A stretch of 64,000 bases of DNA from an uncultured Pelagibacteraceae bacterium (lineage in GTDB: Bacteria; Pseudomonadota; Alphaproteobacteria; Pelagibacterales; Pelagibacteraceae). The stretch's first letter is position 1. Each line of letters starts with the position of its first letter. The notes below the pieces were generated by a model. It had not been told where the DNA came from. It saw only the letters and a list, made by a program, of their open reading frames with translations, and made no database searches. Of this stretch, positions 25,676 through 35,539 are shown piece by piece. The stretch lies in NCBI GenBank assembly GCA_902524545.1, contig CABZDW010000001.1, forward strand, positions 62,001-126,000, written 5' to 3'. The translations under genes and the position numbers were made by a program.

Positions 25676-27130
25676 TTAAATTTTTTGATCGTACTCACCA
25701 ATCTTGCCAGTTTTCTTTAATGTTTTATCAATGAATTTAAAAATATTTAATTTTCTTTCATCAGAAGTAGGGCTTTCAGTTACTATAACTAAAGAAGGTT
25801 TATTTGATGAAGCCCTAATCAGACCCCATGAACCATCTTCGAAAGAGAATCTTACCCCATTTACCGTTATTATTTCTTTTATTTCTTGATTATCTATTTT
25901 TATTTTTTCTTCTTTTAATTTCTTAAATTCATTTACCATCTGATTTACTACGCTATATTTTTCTTCATCTGAGCAAAAAGGAGCCATTGTTGGTGATTGA
26001 TAAGTGATGGGGAGATCCTTAATAATTTCACTCATTTTTTTATTTTGATTATTTAATAAATGACAAACTTGAATTGCTGAATTAATCCCATCATCATAAC
26101 CATATCCTAATGGTTGATTGAAAAAGAAATGACCACTTTTTTCGAATCCTGCTAAAGCTTTTTCATTATGAACTTTTCTTTTAATATGTGAGTGACCAGT
26201 TTTCCAGTATAAAGTTTCGCATTGATTTTGATTTAAAACCTCATCGGTTGAATAAAGACCAGTTGATTTAACATCTACAATAAACTTTGACTTTTTATGT
26301 AAATTTGAAAGATTTCTTGCAATCAATAATCCTATTTTATCTGAAAAAATTTCATTTCCCTCATCATCAATTACACCAACTCTGTCTCCATCCCCATCAA
26401 AACCAAAACCTATATCAGCTTTATTATCTTTTACGGATTTTGCAATGGCATGAAGCATTTCGAGATCTTCAGGGTTTGGATTGTATTTTGGAAAATTCCA
26501 ATCTAAATCACAATCCAGCTCAATCACTTCACATCCTATACCTCTTAGTATATCTGGAGCGAATATACCTGCAGTACCATTACCACAAGCAACTACAGCT
26601 TTAATCTTTTTATTTATTTTATTTTTATTTATTAAATCGTCTTTATAAATTTTATCAAAATTTTTTATTTGTTTTTGGTTACCTTTTCCCTCAGAGAAAT
26701 TTTGACTTAAAGTAATTTCTTTTAATTCGTTCATTTCCTCTGGTGCGTGAGTTAACCCCTTTTTGATACCCATTTTTACACCTGTCCAACCATTCTCATT
26801 ATGACTGGCTGTCACCATTGCGACCGCATCAGCATCTAAATTAAATTGTGCAAAATAAACCATTGGCGATAAAGATAAGCCAACATCTTCAATTAAACAT
26901 CCAGTTGAAATTAAACCTTTCTTTAGTGCCGACTTTATCTTTTCACTATATGATCTATAATCATGTCCGACAATAACTCTTGGATTTTCTTTTTTAGTAT
27001 GTTTTTTAATTTGTGTTCCAAGGCCTTTTCCAAGATTCGTTATTCCTGGTTCATTGATGTCCTTTTCAAAGACCCAACGAGCGTCATATTCACGAAAGCC
27101 ATATGGGTCTATTTTTAAAGTTTCAGACAT
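25676..27130 (-). CDS. Phosphomannomutase/phosphoglucomutase
   Basis: 484 residues of the alpha-D-phosphohexomutase family. The phospho-serine loop is in 'VTASHNENGWTGVK' (near residue 108), the metal loop 'FDGDGDRVGVID' is near residue 244, the sugar loop 'GFEKSGHFFF' near 335, and the phosphate-binding loop 'RASSNKPSL' near the C-terminus. Interconverts hexose-1- and hexose-6-phosphates and would supply mannose-1-P or glucose-1-P to the nucleotide-sugar genes. Divergent from nrdA across 156 bases. Confidence 0.93.
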   Translation of the reverse strand: MSETLKIDPYGFREYDARWVFEKDINEPGITNLGKGLGTQIKKHTKKENPRVIVGHDYRSYSEKIKSALKKGLISTGCLIEDVGLSLSPMVYFAQFNLDADAVAMVTASHNENGWTGVKMGIKKGLTHAPEEMNELKEITLSQNFSEGKGNQKQIKNFDKIYKDDLINKNKINKKIKAVVACGNGTAGIFAPDILRGIGCEVIELDCDLDWNFPKYNPNPEDLEMLHAIAKSVKDNKADIGFGFDGDGDRVGVIDDEGNEIFSDKIGLLIARNLSNLHKKSKFIVDVKSTGLYSTDEVLNQNQCETLYWKTGHSHIKRKVHNEKALAGFEKSGHFFFNQPLGYGYDDGINSAIQVCHLLNNQNKKMSEIIKDLPITYQSPTMAPFCSDEEKYSVVNQMVNEFKKLKEEKIKIDNQEIKEIITVNGVRFSFEDGSWGLIRASSNKPSLVIVTESPTSDERKLNIFKFIDKTLKKTGKIGEYDQKI

Positions 27131-27183
27131 ACTGTTAATTACTTACATTTTTTCAGTTTTTATAGTTGAAATATTTTTTCATT

Positions 27184-27198
27184 GTTCTATAAATGTTC
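27184..27198 (+). promoter_or_regulatory. LexA-box-like direct repeat upstream of nrdAB
   Basis: GTTC, seven bases, GTTC: exactly the spacing of the alphaproteobacterial SOS box (GTTC-N7-GTTC). It lies 89 bases before the nrdA start, in the gap shared with the divergent phosphomutase gene. Further down an ACAAC-N5-GTTGT inverted repeat (27241-27255) is a second possible protein site. Two 4-base matches can occur by chance in 156 bases. Confidence 0.4.
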
Positions 27199-27286
27199 TA
27201 TTGATTTACTTGTTATATAGTATATTGATACGAAGCGCATACAACATGTAGTTGTTTACGTAATAATAACAAAAATATTAATAAAT

Positions 27287-29227
27287 ATGAACAAAATACT
27301 ATCACAGGCTCTGAAGAAAGCTGTCTCTGAATATAGTCCAGAAGTAAATCAGGCTGTAAAAAACAATAGACCTGACCTTTTCTCTTTAAACAATGAAACT
27401 GAGCTATTTCAAAACGATAAAGGCATAATTATTAAGATTGATAGATCTAGAGATGCAAATCTCACTGATTTTGGTAAAGCAACTTTAAAAGATAGATATT
27501 TAGGACAAAATGAATCTTATCAAGATTTATTTGCAAGAGTAGCAAGCACTTACTCAGATGATAACCTTCATGCGCAAAGAATTTATAACTACATTAGCAA
27601 TCTTTGGTTCATGCCTGCAACTCCAGTTTTATCAAACGGTGGGACTAAAAGAGGTTTACCTATTTCGTGTTTTCTTAATGAAGCTTCAGATAGCTTAGGT
27701 GGTATTTTAGATCTTTGGAGTGAGAATGTTTGGTTAGCTGCAAAAGGTGGTGGTATAGGAAGTTATTGGGGCAACCTAAGATCCATTGGAGAAAAAATAG
27801 GAAAAGTTGGAAAAACTTCTGGAATAATTCCATTTATAAAAGTAATGGACTCCTTAACTATGGCAATCAGCCAAGGTTCTCTAAGAAGAGGTTCAGCTGC
27901 ATGTTATCTTCCAATTGATCATCCTGAGATTGAGGAATTTATCGAAATGAGAAGACCAACCGGCGGTGATCCAAACAGAAAATCTTTAAATTTGCATCAT
28001 GGAGTTTTAGTATCAGATGCATTTATGAGAGCTGTAGAAACAGATGAACAATGGGCACTCAAAAGTCCAGTTGACGGGACTATTCAACAAACTTTATCAG
28101 CTAGAAACTTATGGATTAGATTATTAACAGCAAGAATAGAGACAGGTGAGCCTTATATAATTTATATTGATACTGTTAATAGACAAATCCCTCAGCATCA
28201 CAAATTAGCTAATCTTACAGTTAAAACTTCTAATTTGTGTAGTGAAATAACTTTACCTACAGGAATTGACAAGGATGGACATGATAGAACAGCTGTTTGT
28301 TGTCTGTCTTCTTTAAATTTAGAAAAGTATGATGAGTGGAAAAATGATCCAAATATGATTGGTGATGTAATGAGATTTTTAGATAATGTTTTATCTGATT
28401 TTATAAACAAAGCACCGGATCAATTTAAAGATGCTAAATACTCTGCAGAAAGAGAAAGAAGCGTTGGTTTAGGTGTAATGGGTTTCCATTCCTTTTTACA
28501 AAAAAACAGAATTCCACTTGAGTCAGTGATGGCAAAATCTTGGAACAAAAAAATATTCAAACAAATTGATGAACAAGTTAATCAGGCCTCAAAAGATTTA
28601 GCTGAAGAAAGAGGAGCGTGTCCTGATGCTGCAGAATATGGATTTCAAGAAAGATTTTCAAATAAAACTGCAATAGCCCCAACAGCCTCTATTTCGATAA
28701 TTTGTGGAGGAGCTTCTCCAGGAGTAGAACCTATTGCTGCTAATAGCTATACTCATAAAACTTTATCAGGATCATTTAATGTCAGGAATAGATATCTTGA
28801 AGAGATCTTAGAAGCTCATAGTAAAAATGATGATGAAACATGGTCCACAATTACAACTAACCAAGGGTCAGTTTCACATTTAGACTTTTTAACTGACTTA
28901 GAAAAAGACGTTTTTAAAACAGCTTTTGAACTAAACCAGAAATGGATTGTAGAATTAAGTGGTGATCGAACACCTTTTATTTCTCAAGCCCAATCAGTTA
29001 ATTTATTTTTACCAGCAGACGTTCATAAAAAAGAATTACATAGAATTCATTTTGATGCTTGGAAAAAAGGTTTAAAAAGCCTTTATTACTGCAGATCAAA
29101 ATCAATTCAAAGAGCTGAAAATATCAATGATGCAAAATCAACAGATGTTACAGCCAATGTATATAAATCTAAAAATAACCAACCAAACCAAGAACCAGAA
29201 TACGAGGAGTGTTTATCATGTCAGTAA
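27287..29227 (+). CDS. nrdA: Ribonucleoside-diphosphate reductase, alpha subunit (class I, no ATP-cone)
   Basis: 646 residues. Active-site cysteines are Cys128 ('PISCFL') and Cys338 ('AVCCLS'); the radical-site Asn316-Cys318-Glu320 is in 'NLCSE', and the C-terminal redox pair is in 'CLSCQ'. Reduces NDPs to dNDPs with NrdB. The protein is about 110 residues shorter than E. coli NrdA, and the N-terminal ATP-cone that gives dATP overall inhibition is absent; only substrate-specificity control should remain. A possible LexA box lies upstream. The stop overlaps the nrdB start. Confidence 0.95.
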   Translation: MNKILSQALKKAVSEYSPEVNQAVKNNRPDLFSLNNETELFQNDKGIIIKIDRSRDANLTDFGKATLKDRYLGQNESYQDLFARVASTYSDDNLHAQRIYNYISNLWFMPATPVLSNGGTKRGLPISCFLNEASDSLGGILDLWSENVWLAAKGGGIGSYWGNLRSIGEKIGKVGKTSGIIPFIKVMDSLTMAISQGSLRRGSAACYLPIDHPEIEEFIEMRRPTGGDPNRKSLNLHHGVLVSDAFMRAVETDEQWALKSPVDGTIQQTLSARNLWIRLLTARIETGEPYIIYIDTVNRQIPQHHKLANLTVKTSNLCSEITLPTGIDKDGHDRTAVCCLSSLNLEKYDEWKNDPNMIGDVMRFLDNVLSDFINKAPDQFKDAKYSAERERSVGLGVMGFHSFLQKNRIPLESVMAKSWNKKIFKQIDEQVNQASKDLAEERGACPDAAEYGFQERFSNKTAIAPTASISIICGGASPGVEPIAANSYTHKTLSGSFNVRNRYLEEILEAHSKNDDETWSTITTNQGSVSHLDFLTDLEKDVFKTAFELNQKWIVELSGDRTPFISQAQSVNLFLPADVHKKELHRIHFDAWKKGLKSLYYCRSKSIQRAENINDAKSTDVTANVYKSKNNQPNQEPEYEECLSCQ

Positions 29228-30234
29228 CAGAAAAAATTAAAATGCCAAATAAAGAAATAGTTCAACCAAAAAAAATGGGTTTGTTAGTTGAAAACCCAGT
29301 TTACAAGCCTTTTAGATACCCATGGTGTTACGATGCATGGCTAACTCAACAAAGAATACATTGGTTACCAGAAGAGGTGCCATTAGGTGATGATGTTAGA
29401 GATTGGCAAAAAAATCTAACACAATCAGAAAAAAATTTATTAACCCAGATATTTAGATTTTTTACTCAAGCTGATGTTGAAGTTAACAATTGTTATTTAA
29501 GACATTATACAACTGTGTTTAAACCAACAGAAGTTTTAATGATGATGACTGCTTTTGCTTCAATGGAGACAGTGCATATTGCAGCTTATTCTCATTTATT
29601 AGACACAATCGGAATGCCAGAGTCAGAATATTCTGCATTCATGAAGTATAAAGAAATGAAAGATAAATATGATTACATGCAAAATTTTGACATGAGTTCA
29701 AAAGAGGACATTGCAAAAACAGTTGCTGTCTTCAGTGCTTTTACCGAAGGCCTTCAACTTTTTGCAAGTTTTGCAATTCTTTTAAATTTCCCAAGACATA
29801 ATAAAATGAAAGGAATGGGTCAGATAGTTACCTGGTCTGTTAGAGATGAAACACTTCATTGTAATTCAATGATTAGAATTTTTAAAGAATTCATAAAAGA
29901 GAATCCGGAAATATGGAATGCAAAATTAAAAAAAGAACTTTATGAGGCTTGCAGGACTATTATAGAACATGAGGATGCTTTTATTGATTTAGCTTTTGAA
30001 ATGGGTCCAATGGAAGGCTTGACTGCAAAAGAGGTCAAAGATTACATTAGATTTATTGGAAACAGAAGATTAGTTCAATTAGGTCTAGAGCCTATTTATG
30101 ATGTCCAAAAAAATCCATTAGGATGGTTAGATACAATGCTAAATGCTGTTGAGCACATGAACTTTTTTGAGGGTCGTGCAACTGAATATTCTAAAGCATC
30201 CACACAAGGAACTTGGGTAGAAGCTTTTAGTTAA
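29218..30234 (+). CDS. nrdB: Ribonucleoside-diphosphate reductase, beta subunit
   Basis: 338 residues. The di-iron ligands Asp86, Glu117, His120, Glu177, Glu211 and His214 are all present, and the radical tyrosine is Tyr124, each two positions after the E. coli numbers for the first helix pair, so a normal tyrosyl-radical cofactor is expected. I start at the ATG 29218 because GAGGAG (29202-29207) is well placed for it; the GTG at 29209 is too close to that site. Overlaps nrdA by ten bases. Confidence 0.95.
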   Translation: MSVTEKIKMPNKEIVQPKKMGLLVENPVYKPFRYPWCYDAWLTQQRIHWLPEEVPLGDDVRDWQKNLTQSEKNLLTQIFRFFTQADVEVNNCYLRHYTTVFKPTEVLMMMTAFASMETVHIAAYSHLLDTIGMPESEYSAFMKYKEMKDKYDYMQNFDMSSKEDIAKTVAVFSAFTEGLQLFASFAILLNFPRHNKMKGMGQIVTWSVRDETLHCNSMIRIFKEFIKENPEIWNAKLKKELYEACRTIIEHEDAFIDLAFEMGPMEGLTAKEVKDYIRFIGNRRLVQLGLEPIYDVQKNPLGWLDTMLNAVEHMNFFEGRATEYSKASTQGTWVEAFS

Positions 30235-30277
30235 TATATAAATTACATATACATAAATATCAAATGAGCATTCTCAA

Positions 30278-30580
30278 ATGTTTATCGCAATGAATAGGTT
30301 TAAAATTGTATTAGGTAAAGAAGCCGAATTTGAAAAGGTTTGGAAGGAAAGAGATACACACCTTAATGATGTTAAAGGTTTTAAAGAGTTCCATTTAGTT
30401 AAAGGTGAAAAAAATGAGAAATTTTCATTATACGCCTCTCATAGCATTTGGAATTCTAAAGATGATTTTATTAACTGGACTAAATCAGAAAATTTTAGAT
30501 TAGCTCATAAAAATGCGGGACAACATAAAAATTTATATCTTGGAGCACCTAACTTTGAAGGTTTTGAAGTAGTGATTTAA
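30278..30580 (+). CDS. Antibiotic-biosynthesis-monooxygenase-fold protein (ABM domain)
   Basis: 100 residues, a single ferredoxin-like ABM domain: 'MFIAMNRFKIVLGKEAEFEKVWKERD', 'GFKEFHLVKG', 'ASHSIWNSKDDFINWTKSENFRLAH'. Similar folds include IsdG/HmoB heme-degrading enzymes and quinol monooxygenases; no heme ligand can be assigned with certainty. Start may be the first or the fifth residue (Met). Between nrdB and two other small genes on the same strand; no functional link is evident. Confidence 0.75.
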   Translation: MFIAMNRFKIVLGKEAEFEKVWKERDTHLNDVKGFKEFHLVKGEKNEKFSLYASHSIWNSKDDFINWTKSENFRLAHKNAGQHKNLYLGAPNFEGFEVVI

Positions 30581-30612
30581 ATATATCTTAAACTTAAATT
30601 AAGGAGTGAAAT

Positions 30613-30798
30613 ATGAAAATATTGAAAGAATTGAGTGATGCAAAATTAGTTATTGTAGATTTAGAGGTGAGATTAGGAGAAAAATTAAGAAGTGCTCCTA
30701 CTTTATGTGCGAAGTATAAAGGAAAAATTATACCTCTTAATACTGCCCATGATGGAAGACCAATATTAATGAAAGAAGAAAATTCTATAGAAAACTAA
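30613..30798 (+). CDS. Small hypothetical protein
   Basis: 61 residues, not recognised. A good ribosome site AAGGAG (30601-30606) stands seven bases before the ATG, stronger than for most genes here, which supports real translation. Features: a central 'LRSAPTLCAKYKGKIIPL' and 'AHDGRPILMKEE' C-terminal part. No membrane segment. Probably co-transcribed with the DUF4149 gene, which starts three bases after its stop. Confidence 0.6.
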   Translation: MKILKELSDAKLVIVDLEVRLGEKLRSAPTLCAKYKGKIIPLNTAHDGRPILMKEENSIEN

Positions 30799-30801
30799 AT
30801 C

Positions 30802-31191
30802 ATGATTGAACAAGTTAGTATTTATTTAACGGCAATGGTTTTAGGAATTATGTTATTTTTTTCATTTGTAATTGCTCCAGTAGTATTTACTACCCTGGAT
30901 GAAGATAATGCTAGAAAGTTCATAAGAAGAATATTTCCTTTTTATTATAACGTAAATTTAGGGATAAGTTTAATTGTTCTATTAACATTTATATTTTTAA
31001 GTAAGTTAGGAGTTGATTTCTACTTAATATTAGTCATTAGCTTATTATTTGCTATATCAAATTACCTATTAATGCCATTGATCAATAAATACAGAGATCA
31101 AAATCAGGAGAAAAAATTTAAATACTCTCATTTTATATCTGTTGTTATAAATTTTGTGCAGATGATTTTCTTAGTTGTTTTGCTTATTTAA
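30802..31191 (+). CDS. DUF4149-like integral membrane protein
   Basis: 129 residues with four predicted membrane helices (about 5-30, 48-68, 72-92, 108-128). 'GIMLFFSFVIAPVVFTTLDEDNARKFIRRIFPFYY' is the TMEM205/DUF4149 signature, with the Ala-Pro in helix one. Function unknown. Last forward-strand gene before the converging methylcitrate operon (19-base gap). Confidence 0.78.
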   Translation: MIEQVSIYLTAMVLGIMLFFSFVIAPVVFTTLDEDNARKFIRRIFPFYYNVNLGISLIVLLTFIFLSKLGVDFYLILVISLLFAISNYLLMPLINKYRDQNQEKKFKYSHFISVVINFVQMIFLVVLLI

Positions 31192-31210
31192 TAAAATCTC
31201 CGTTAAATAA

Positions 31211-32335
31211 TTATCTCTGGTTTAAACGAATAACTTTTCTATATTTGCTACCCTTGTAGCTTGCGAGAGGTCTTATTAGTTTGTTTGCAGCATGTTGCTC
31301 AATTATATGAGCTGACCAACCTGTAATTCTTGAGATTACAAATATTGGTGTAAAAAAATCAGTATCAAAACCCATTAAATGGTAAGTAGGTCCGGTAGGA
31401 TAATCCACATTTGGATAGATGTTTTTTCTCTCAATCATTACTTTTTCAACGATGTCATAAATTTTTTCAAATTTTTTGTCTTTTTTAATTTTCGCAACTT
31501 TTCCAAAATACTCTCTCATTGTAGGAACTCTTGAGTCACCACTTTTGTAAACTCGATGACCAAATCCCATCACAACATCCTTATTATCAAGTGCATTATT
31601 AATCCATTTTAATGCATTTTCAGGTTTTTTAATTTTGTTCATCATGTGCATCACTTCTTCATTAGCTCCACCATGTAGAGGACCTTTTAAACTAGCGATT
31701 GCTCCAGTAATTGCTCCATGAATATCAGATAAACTACTCGTTATAGTTCTAGCTGTAAATGTTGATACATTAAAACTATGCTCAGCGTATAAAATTAATG
31801 AGACATCAAAAGCTTTTACAATATCTTTACCAGGTACTTTTCCAAAACACATATGAAAAAAATTTTCAGAAAATGAAAGATTTTTTTTAGGGGGAATAAT
31901 CTTTTTGCCTTTTCTTACTCTATAAAATGCTGCTAAAGCAACTGGAGTTTTAGCAAAGATTCTCATTACTTTTCTCATGTTTGATTTTGGTGAATTGTCT
32001 TTGGTCTCTTTATCTTCAAGACCCATTATACTAACAGCAGTTCTTGCAACATCCATAGGGTGAGCTTTTTTGGGGAATTTTTTAATGTCATCTAATAAAG
32101 TTTTTGATAAGTTTCTCTCTTTTTTCTCAACTTTTTCAAAAGCTTTTAATTGTTTTTTAGTTGGCAGTTCACCATTTAAAATTAAATAAGCAACTTCTTC
32201 AAACTTACATTTTGCACATAAATCTTGAGCGGCATAACCTCTATAAGTTAAAGAGTTGATTTCAGGCATTACTTTAGAAACTTCTGTTTCATCAACAGTT
32301 ATTCCAAGTAGGCCTTTTTTAATATCCTCACTCAT
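31211..32335 (-). CDS. prpC: 2-Methylcitrate synthase
   Basis: 374 residues of the small citrate-synthase type. 'LLGITVDETEVSKVMPEINSLTYRGYAAQDLC' at the N-terminus is typical of methylcitrate synthases, with the conserved 'LHGGANEEVMHM' and 'GFGHRVYK' catalytic histidine segments and 'AEHSFN'. Condenses propionyl-CoA and oxaloacetate. It shares one base with prpB, which places it in the prpD-prpB-prpC operon and supports the methylcitrate assignment over general citrate synthase. Confidence 0.92.
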   Translation of the reverse strand: MSEDIKKGLLGITVDETEVSKVMPEINSLTYRGYAAQDLCAKCKFEEVAYLILNGELPTKKQLKAFEKVEKKERNLSKTLLDDIKKFPKKAHPMDVARTAVSIMGLEDKETKDNSPKSNMRKVMRIFAKTPVALAAFYRVRKGKKIIPPKKNLSFSENFFHMCFGKVPGKDIVKAFDVSLILYAEHSFNVSTFTARTITSSLSDIHGAITGAIASLKGPLHGGANEEVMHMMNKIKKPENALKWINNALDNKDVVMGFGHRVYKSGDSRVPTMREYFGKVAKIKKDKKFEKIYDIVEKVMIERKNIYPNVDYPTGPTYHLMGFDTDFFTPIFVISRITGWSAHIIEQHAANKLIRPLASYKGSKYRKVIRLNQR

Positions 32336-33231
32336 TATTCATGACCCTCTGTGTCAAAATTATAAATTTTTTCGTCTACACTATTGTATTTTTCATAATC
32401 TACAAGATCATATAATCTTTTCCTAGTTTGCATTTTATCAATAATGTTATTTTGATGTCCACTTGAATAAATGTCTCTTAAACCGTCTTCAACATTTTTC
32501 ATTGCTAATCTCTGAGTTGTAACGGGATAAATAACTATATTATATCCAAGATTTTCTAGTTCTTTGTAGTTTAATAATTTTGTTTTTCCAAATTCAGTCA
32601 TATTAGCTAGCAAATAACATGAAAGTTCTTTTCTAACTTTTTCAAAATCTTTTTCATTGTGAAGCGCTTCAGGAAATATAATCTCCGCACCAGCGTCGAT
32701 ATAAGCTTTACACCTGTCAATCATTTTATCTATTCCTTCTACGCTTTTTGCATCTGATCTTGCAATAATCTTAAAATTTTCATCTTTTTTTGCTGAAACA
32801 CATTCTTTAATTTTTTTGACCATTGCATCAGTAGATATCAATTCTTTATTATCTAAGTGTCCACATCTTTTTCTCTCGATTTGATCTTCAATGTGAACTC
32901 CACTAATTCCAAATTCCTCAAAAGTTTCAATAGTTTCTTTACAAGATTTAAATCCAGTATCTATGTCAACAATAGTAGGAAGATTAGTAACCCTGGAGAT
33001 TAAATATGATCGAGTGCTAACATCTTGTAATGTAGTCAAACCAATATCTGGAAACCCAAGATCATTTGCCATAACACCACCTGAAACATAAACAGCATCA
33101 TAGCCTATCTCTTCTATTAATTTTGCAGTTAGGGGATTATAAGCACCAGGTACCCTTAGTATATTTTTTGATTTTAATTTTTTAGAAAAATCTTTTCTTT
33201 TTTGTATTGGTTCTTTTTCAACAAAATGCAT
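32335..33231 (-). CDS. prpB: 2-Methylisocitrate lyase
   Basis: 298 residues of the isocitrate-lyase/PEP-mutase superfamily. The catalytic 'KRCGH' motif (near residue 120) replaces KKCGH, and 'YVSGG', 'DIDTGF' and 'EDQIE' are as in PrpB. Splits 2-methylisocitrate into succinate and pyruvate. Middle gene of the reverse operon, sharing single bases with both neighbours. Confidence 0.93.
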   Translation of the reverse strand: MHFVEKEPIQKRKDFSKKLKSKNILRVPGAYNPLTAKLIEEIGYDAVYVSGGVMANDLGFPDIGLTTLQDVSTRSYLISRVTNLPTIVDIDTGFKSCKETIETFEEFGISGVHIEDQIERKRCGHLDNKELISTDAMVKKIKECVSAKKDENFKIIARSDAKSVEGIDKMIDRCKAYIDAGAEIIFPEALHNEKDFEKVRKELSCYLLANMTEFGKTKLLNYKELENLGYNIVIYPVTTQRLAMKNVEDGLRDIYSSGHQNNIIDKMQTRKRLYDLVDYEKYNSVDEKIYNFDTEGHE

Positions 33232-34733
33232 TAAAAAATACCTTTTTTTAAATTTCTTTTAATTTTATTTTTTCTTACCACAATATTTAATCTATCTAAT
33301 TGACCAGGCTTTAATTTTCTTAAGTTTTGCACTGTTTTTAAAAATCTATCTATTTCTTTTTTATTTAATAAATTTTCAGTTAAAGTTAAAAATTTATTAA
33401 TATAATTTTTTCTTTTAAAGGGTCTTGAACCATAAGGATGAGCATCTGCAACCCCTTGTTCTTCAGTGATCTTTTTTCCATTTTTTAAAGTTATTACTAC
33501 CTTTGCACCAAAGGCCTTTTTTCTAGGATTTGGATCATGATATTTTTTTGTCCATTTCTTATCTTCATGAGTTTTGATTGATCTCCAAATCTTAATTGTA
33601 CTTTTTTTCTTTGCCCTAGTTTTTGTATACGATTTCACATGATGCCAATCACCATCCTCTAAAGCAACAGCAAAGATGTACATTATCGAATGATCTAATG
33701 TTTCCCTGCTAGCATTTGGATCCATTTTTTGAGGATCATTTGCACCCGTACCAATCACATAATGAGTGTGATGACTGGTATAGATATCTATTTTTTTAAT
33801 TTGATTAAGATTTGAAACTTTTTTTTTAAGTTTTTTGGCAAGATCAATTAGCGCTTGAGATTGATATTCAGCTGAATATTCTTTTGTATAAGTTTCGAGT
33901 ATAGCTTTTTTAGCTTCATTCCTTTTTGGAAGTGGAACTTTATATAAAGCTTTTTTTCCATCTAAAATTCTTGCAATAACACTATCTTCACCCTCATAAA
34001 TTGGACTTGGTGCACCTTCACCCCTCATAACTCTATCAACAGCCTCTATGGCAAGTTTACCAGCATGTGCAGGCGCATAAGCTTTCCAACTTGAGATTTC
34101 TCCTTTTCTAGATTGTCTAGTTGAAATAGTTGTATGAAGAGCTTGCTGAACAGCTTGATATATCGTTTCTGTATTTAGTTTTAGCATAGATCCGATACCA
34201 GCGGCAACACTTGGCCCTAGATGGGCTATGTGATCTACTTTATGTTTATGCAAACAAATCCCTTTTACTAAATTAACTTGAACTTCATAGGCAGTTATTA
34301 TTCCCCTCAAAAGATCATTTCCACTTTTTTTATTTTGTTGTGCAACACTTATTAAGGGAGGAATGTTATCACCAGGATGACTGTAATCAGCTGCTAAAAA
34401 AGTATCATGAAAATCAAGTTCTCTTACAGCTGTTCCGTTACTCCATGCCGCCCATTCACAGTCAAATTTTAATTTACTGTTAACTCCAAATATCGTTGCA
34501 CCATTCTTTCTTAAATGTTTTAAAGCCATTTCTCTTGATGAAACAACTGGATGTCTATTTAAAGAAGCTATTGCAACTGATGCATTATCAATAATTCTGT
34601 TAATTACCATTTCTATTGCTTCCTTATCTAATTTTGCGTTATCACTAGCAATCTCAGCAATTTTCCAGGCCAACTGTTTTTTTTTTGATAAATGGACTTT
34701 AGATGGAAAAACTTTTACGTTGTGTATGATCAA
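33231..34733 (-). CDS. prpD: 2-Methylcitrate dehydratase (MmgE/PrpD family)
   Basis: 500 residues, including '[28 protein letters not shown]' and '[32 protein letters not shown]', typical of PrpD. Dehydrates 2-methylcitrate to cis-2-methylaconitate. First gene of prpDBC. Propionyl-CoA arising from DMSP, branched amino acids or odd-chain lipids would enter here. No prpR-type regulator or prpE is adjacent. gph lies 51 bases upstream on the same strand and may share the transcript. Confidence 0.92.
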   Translation of the reverse strand: MIIHNVKVFPSKVHLSKKKQLAWKIAEIASDNAKLDKEAIEMVINRIIDNASVAIASLNRHPVVSSREMALKHLRKNGATIFGVNSKLKFDCEWAAWSNGTAVRELDFHDTFLAADYSHPGDNIPPLISVAQQNKKSGNDLLRGIITAYEVQVNLVKGICLHKHKVDHIAHLGPSVAAGIGSMLKLNTETIYQAVQQALHTTISTRQSRKGEISSWKAYAPAHAGKLAIEAVDRVMRGEGAPSPIYEGEDSVIARILDGKKALYKVPLPKRNEAKKAILETYTKEYSAEYQSQALIDLAKKLKKKVSNLNQIKKIDIYTSHHTHYVIGTGANDPQKMDPNASRETLDHSIMYIFAVALEDGDWHHVKSYTKTRAKKKSTIKIWRSIKTHEDKKWTKKYHDPNPRKKAFGAKVVITLKNGKKITEEQGVADAHPYGSRPFKRKNYINKFLTLTENLLNKKEIDRFLKTVQNLRKLKPGQLDRLNIVVRKNKIKRNLKKGIF

Positions 34734-34784
34734 AATAACTCCTAATAGAAAACTGTTCTAATATGTAAAAAAAAATAATCAATA

Positions 34785-35468
34785 TTAAAGATATTTTGCT
34801 ACAATTTTTTCAACACCAATAAAGTCTTTTATTAAGTGATTATGGTAAATTTCAGTTGTATTCTTTTCGGTATATCCGTCTTCTAGTAAAATAACTGGTA
34901 TCCCAGCTTCTTTTGCAGCATTAGCATCTGTCTCACTATCACCAATCATTAAAGTTTTTTTTAGATCTCCATCTAAAATTTCAACTACTGAGATCAAATG
35001 TCTTGGATCGGGTTTACAATAATCAAATGTATTGTGACCAGCAACATACTCAAAGAAATCGTAAATTCCAATTTTTTTTAAAAGATCAATTGCTAAATGC
35101 TCTTGTTTATTTGTACAAACACCCATTGAAATTTTTTTTTCTTTTGACCATATTAAGAACTCCTTAACTCCATCAATTAGTTTACTTTCATTTACTATAT
35201 TTTTTCCATAATAATCTACAAACTCTTTAACCATTTCTTTTTTAATCTTTTCATCTTGGACTTTTCCAAATTCCTTTTTAGCCTGACCCCATATAGATCT
35301 ACCAAGCATTGCACCGGCGCCTTGGCCTACCAAGTTTCTTATTTCCTCAGTAGATTTTGTTGGATATCCAAATTTATTCATCACATGATTATGGGCCCGC
35401 ATTAAATCTGGCGCCGTATCTACCAATGTGCCATCTAAATCAAAAAGAATTGTGTAAATTTGTTTCAT
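34785..35468 (-). CDS. gph: Phosphoglycolate phosphatase-like HAD hydrolase
   Basis: 227 residues. HAD motif I 'LFDLDGTLVDT' at residues 8-18, motif II 'GVCTNK' near 115, motif III Lys, and motif IV 'MIGDSETDANAAKEAG'. The cap domain between motifs I and II fits Gph. Removes phosphate from 2-phosphoglycolate made by DNA repair or oxygenation reactions. Divergent from the GlmU-like gene across 71 bases. Confidence 0.82.
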   Translation of the reverse strand: MKQIYTILFDLDGTLVDTAPDLMRAHNHVMNKFGYPTKSTEEIRNLVGQGAGAMLGRSIWGQAKKEFGKVQDEKIKKEMVKEFVDYYGKNIVNESKLIDGVKEFLIWSKEKKISMGVCTNKQEHLAIDLLKKIGIYDFFEYVAGHNTFDYCKPDPRHLISVVEILDGDLKKTLMIGDSETDANAAKEAGIPVILLEDGYTEKNTTEIYHNHLIKDFIGVEKIVAKYL

Positions 35469-35539
35469 TATTAAAAGTATTTTTAAGAAATATTTTGTGA
35501 ATTAAGAAAGATATATACTTAATATAAATGATTTTCTAG

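Noticed and set aside
27201-27230. NrdR box upstream of nrdA
   Set aside because: The TATAGTATA-like stretch does not match the two spaced NrdR boxes well enough and may be promoter sequence.
30613-30798. Hemin uptake protein HemP next to a heme-degrading ABM protein
   Set aside because: The C-terminal part only loosely recalls HemP; the diagnostic 'LR-T-x-x-GKLILTK' end is not present.
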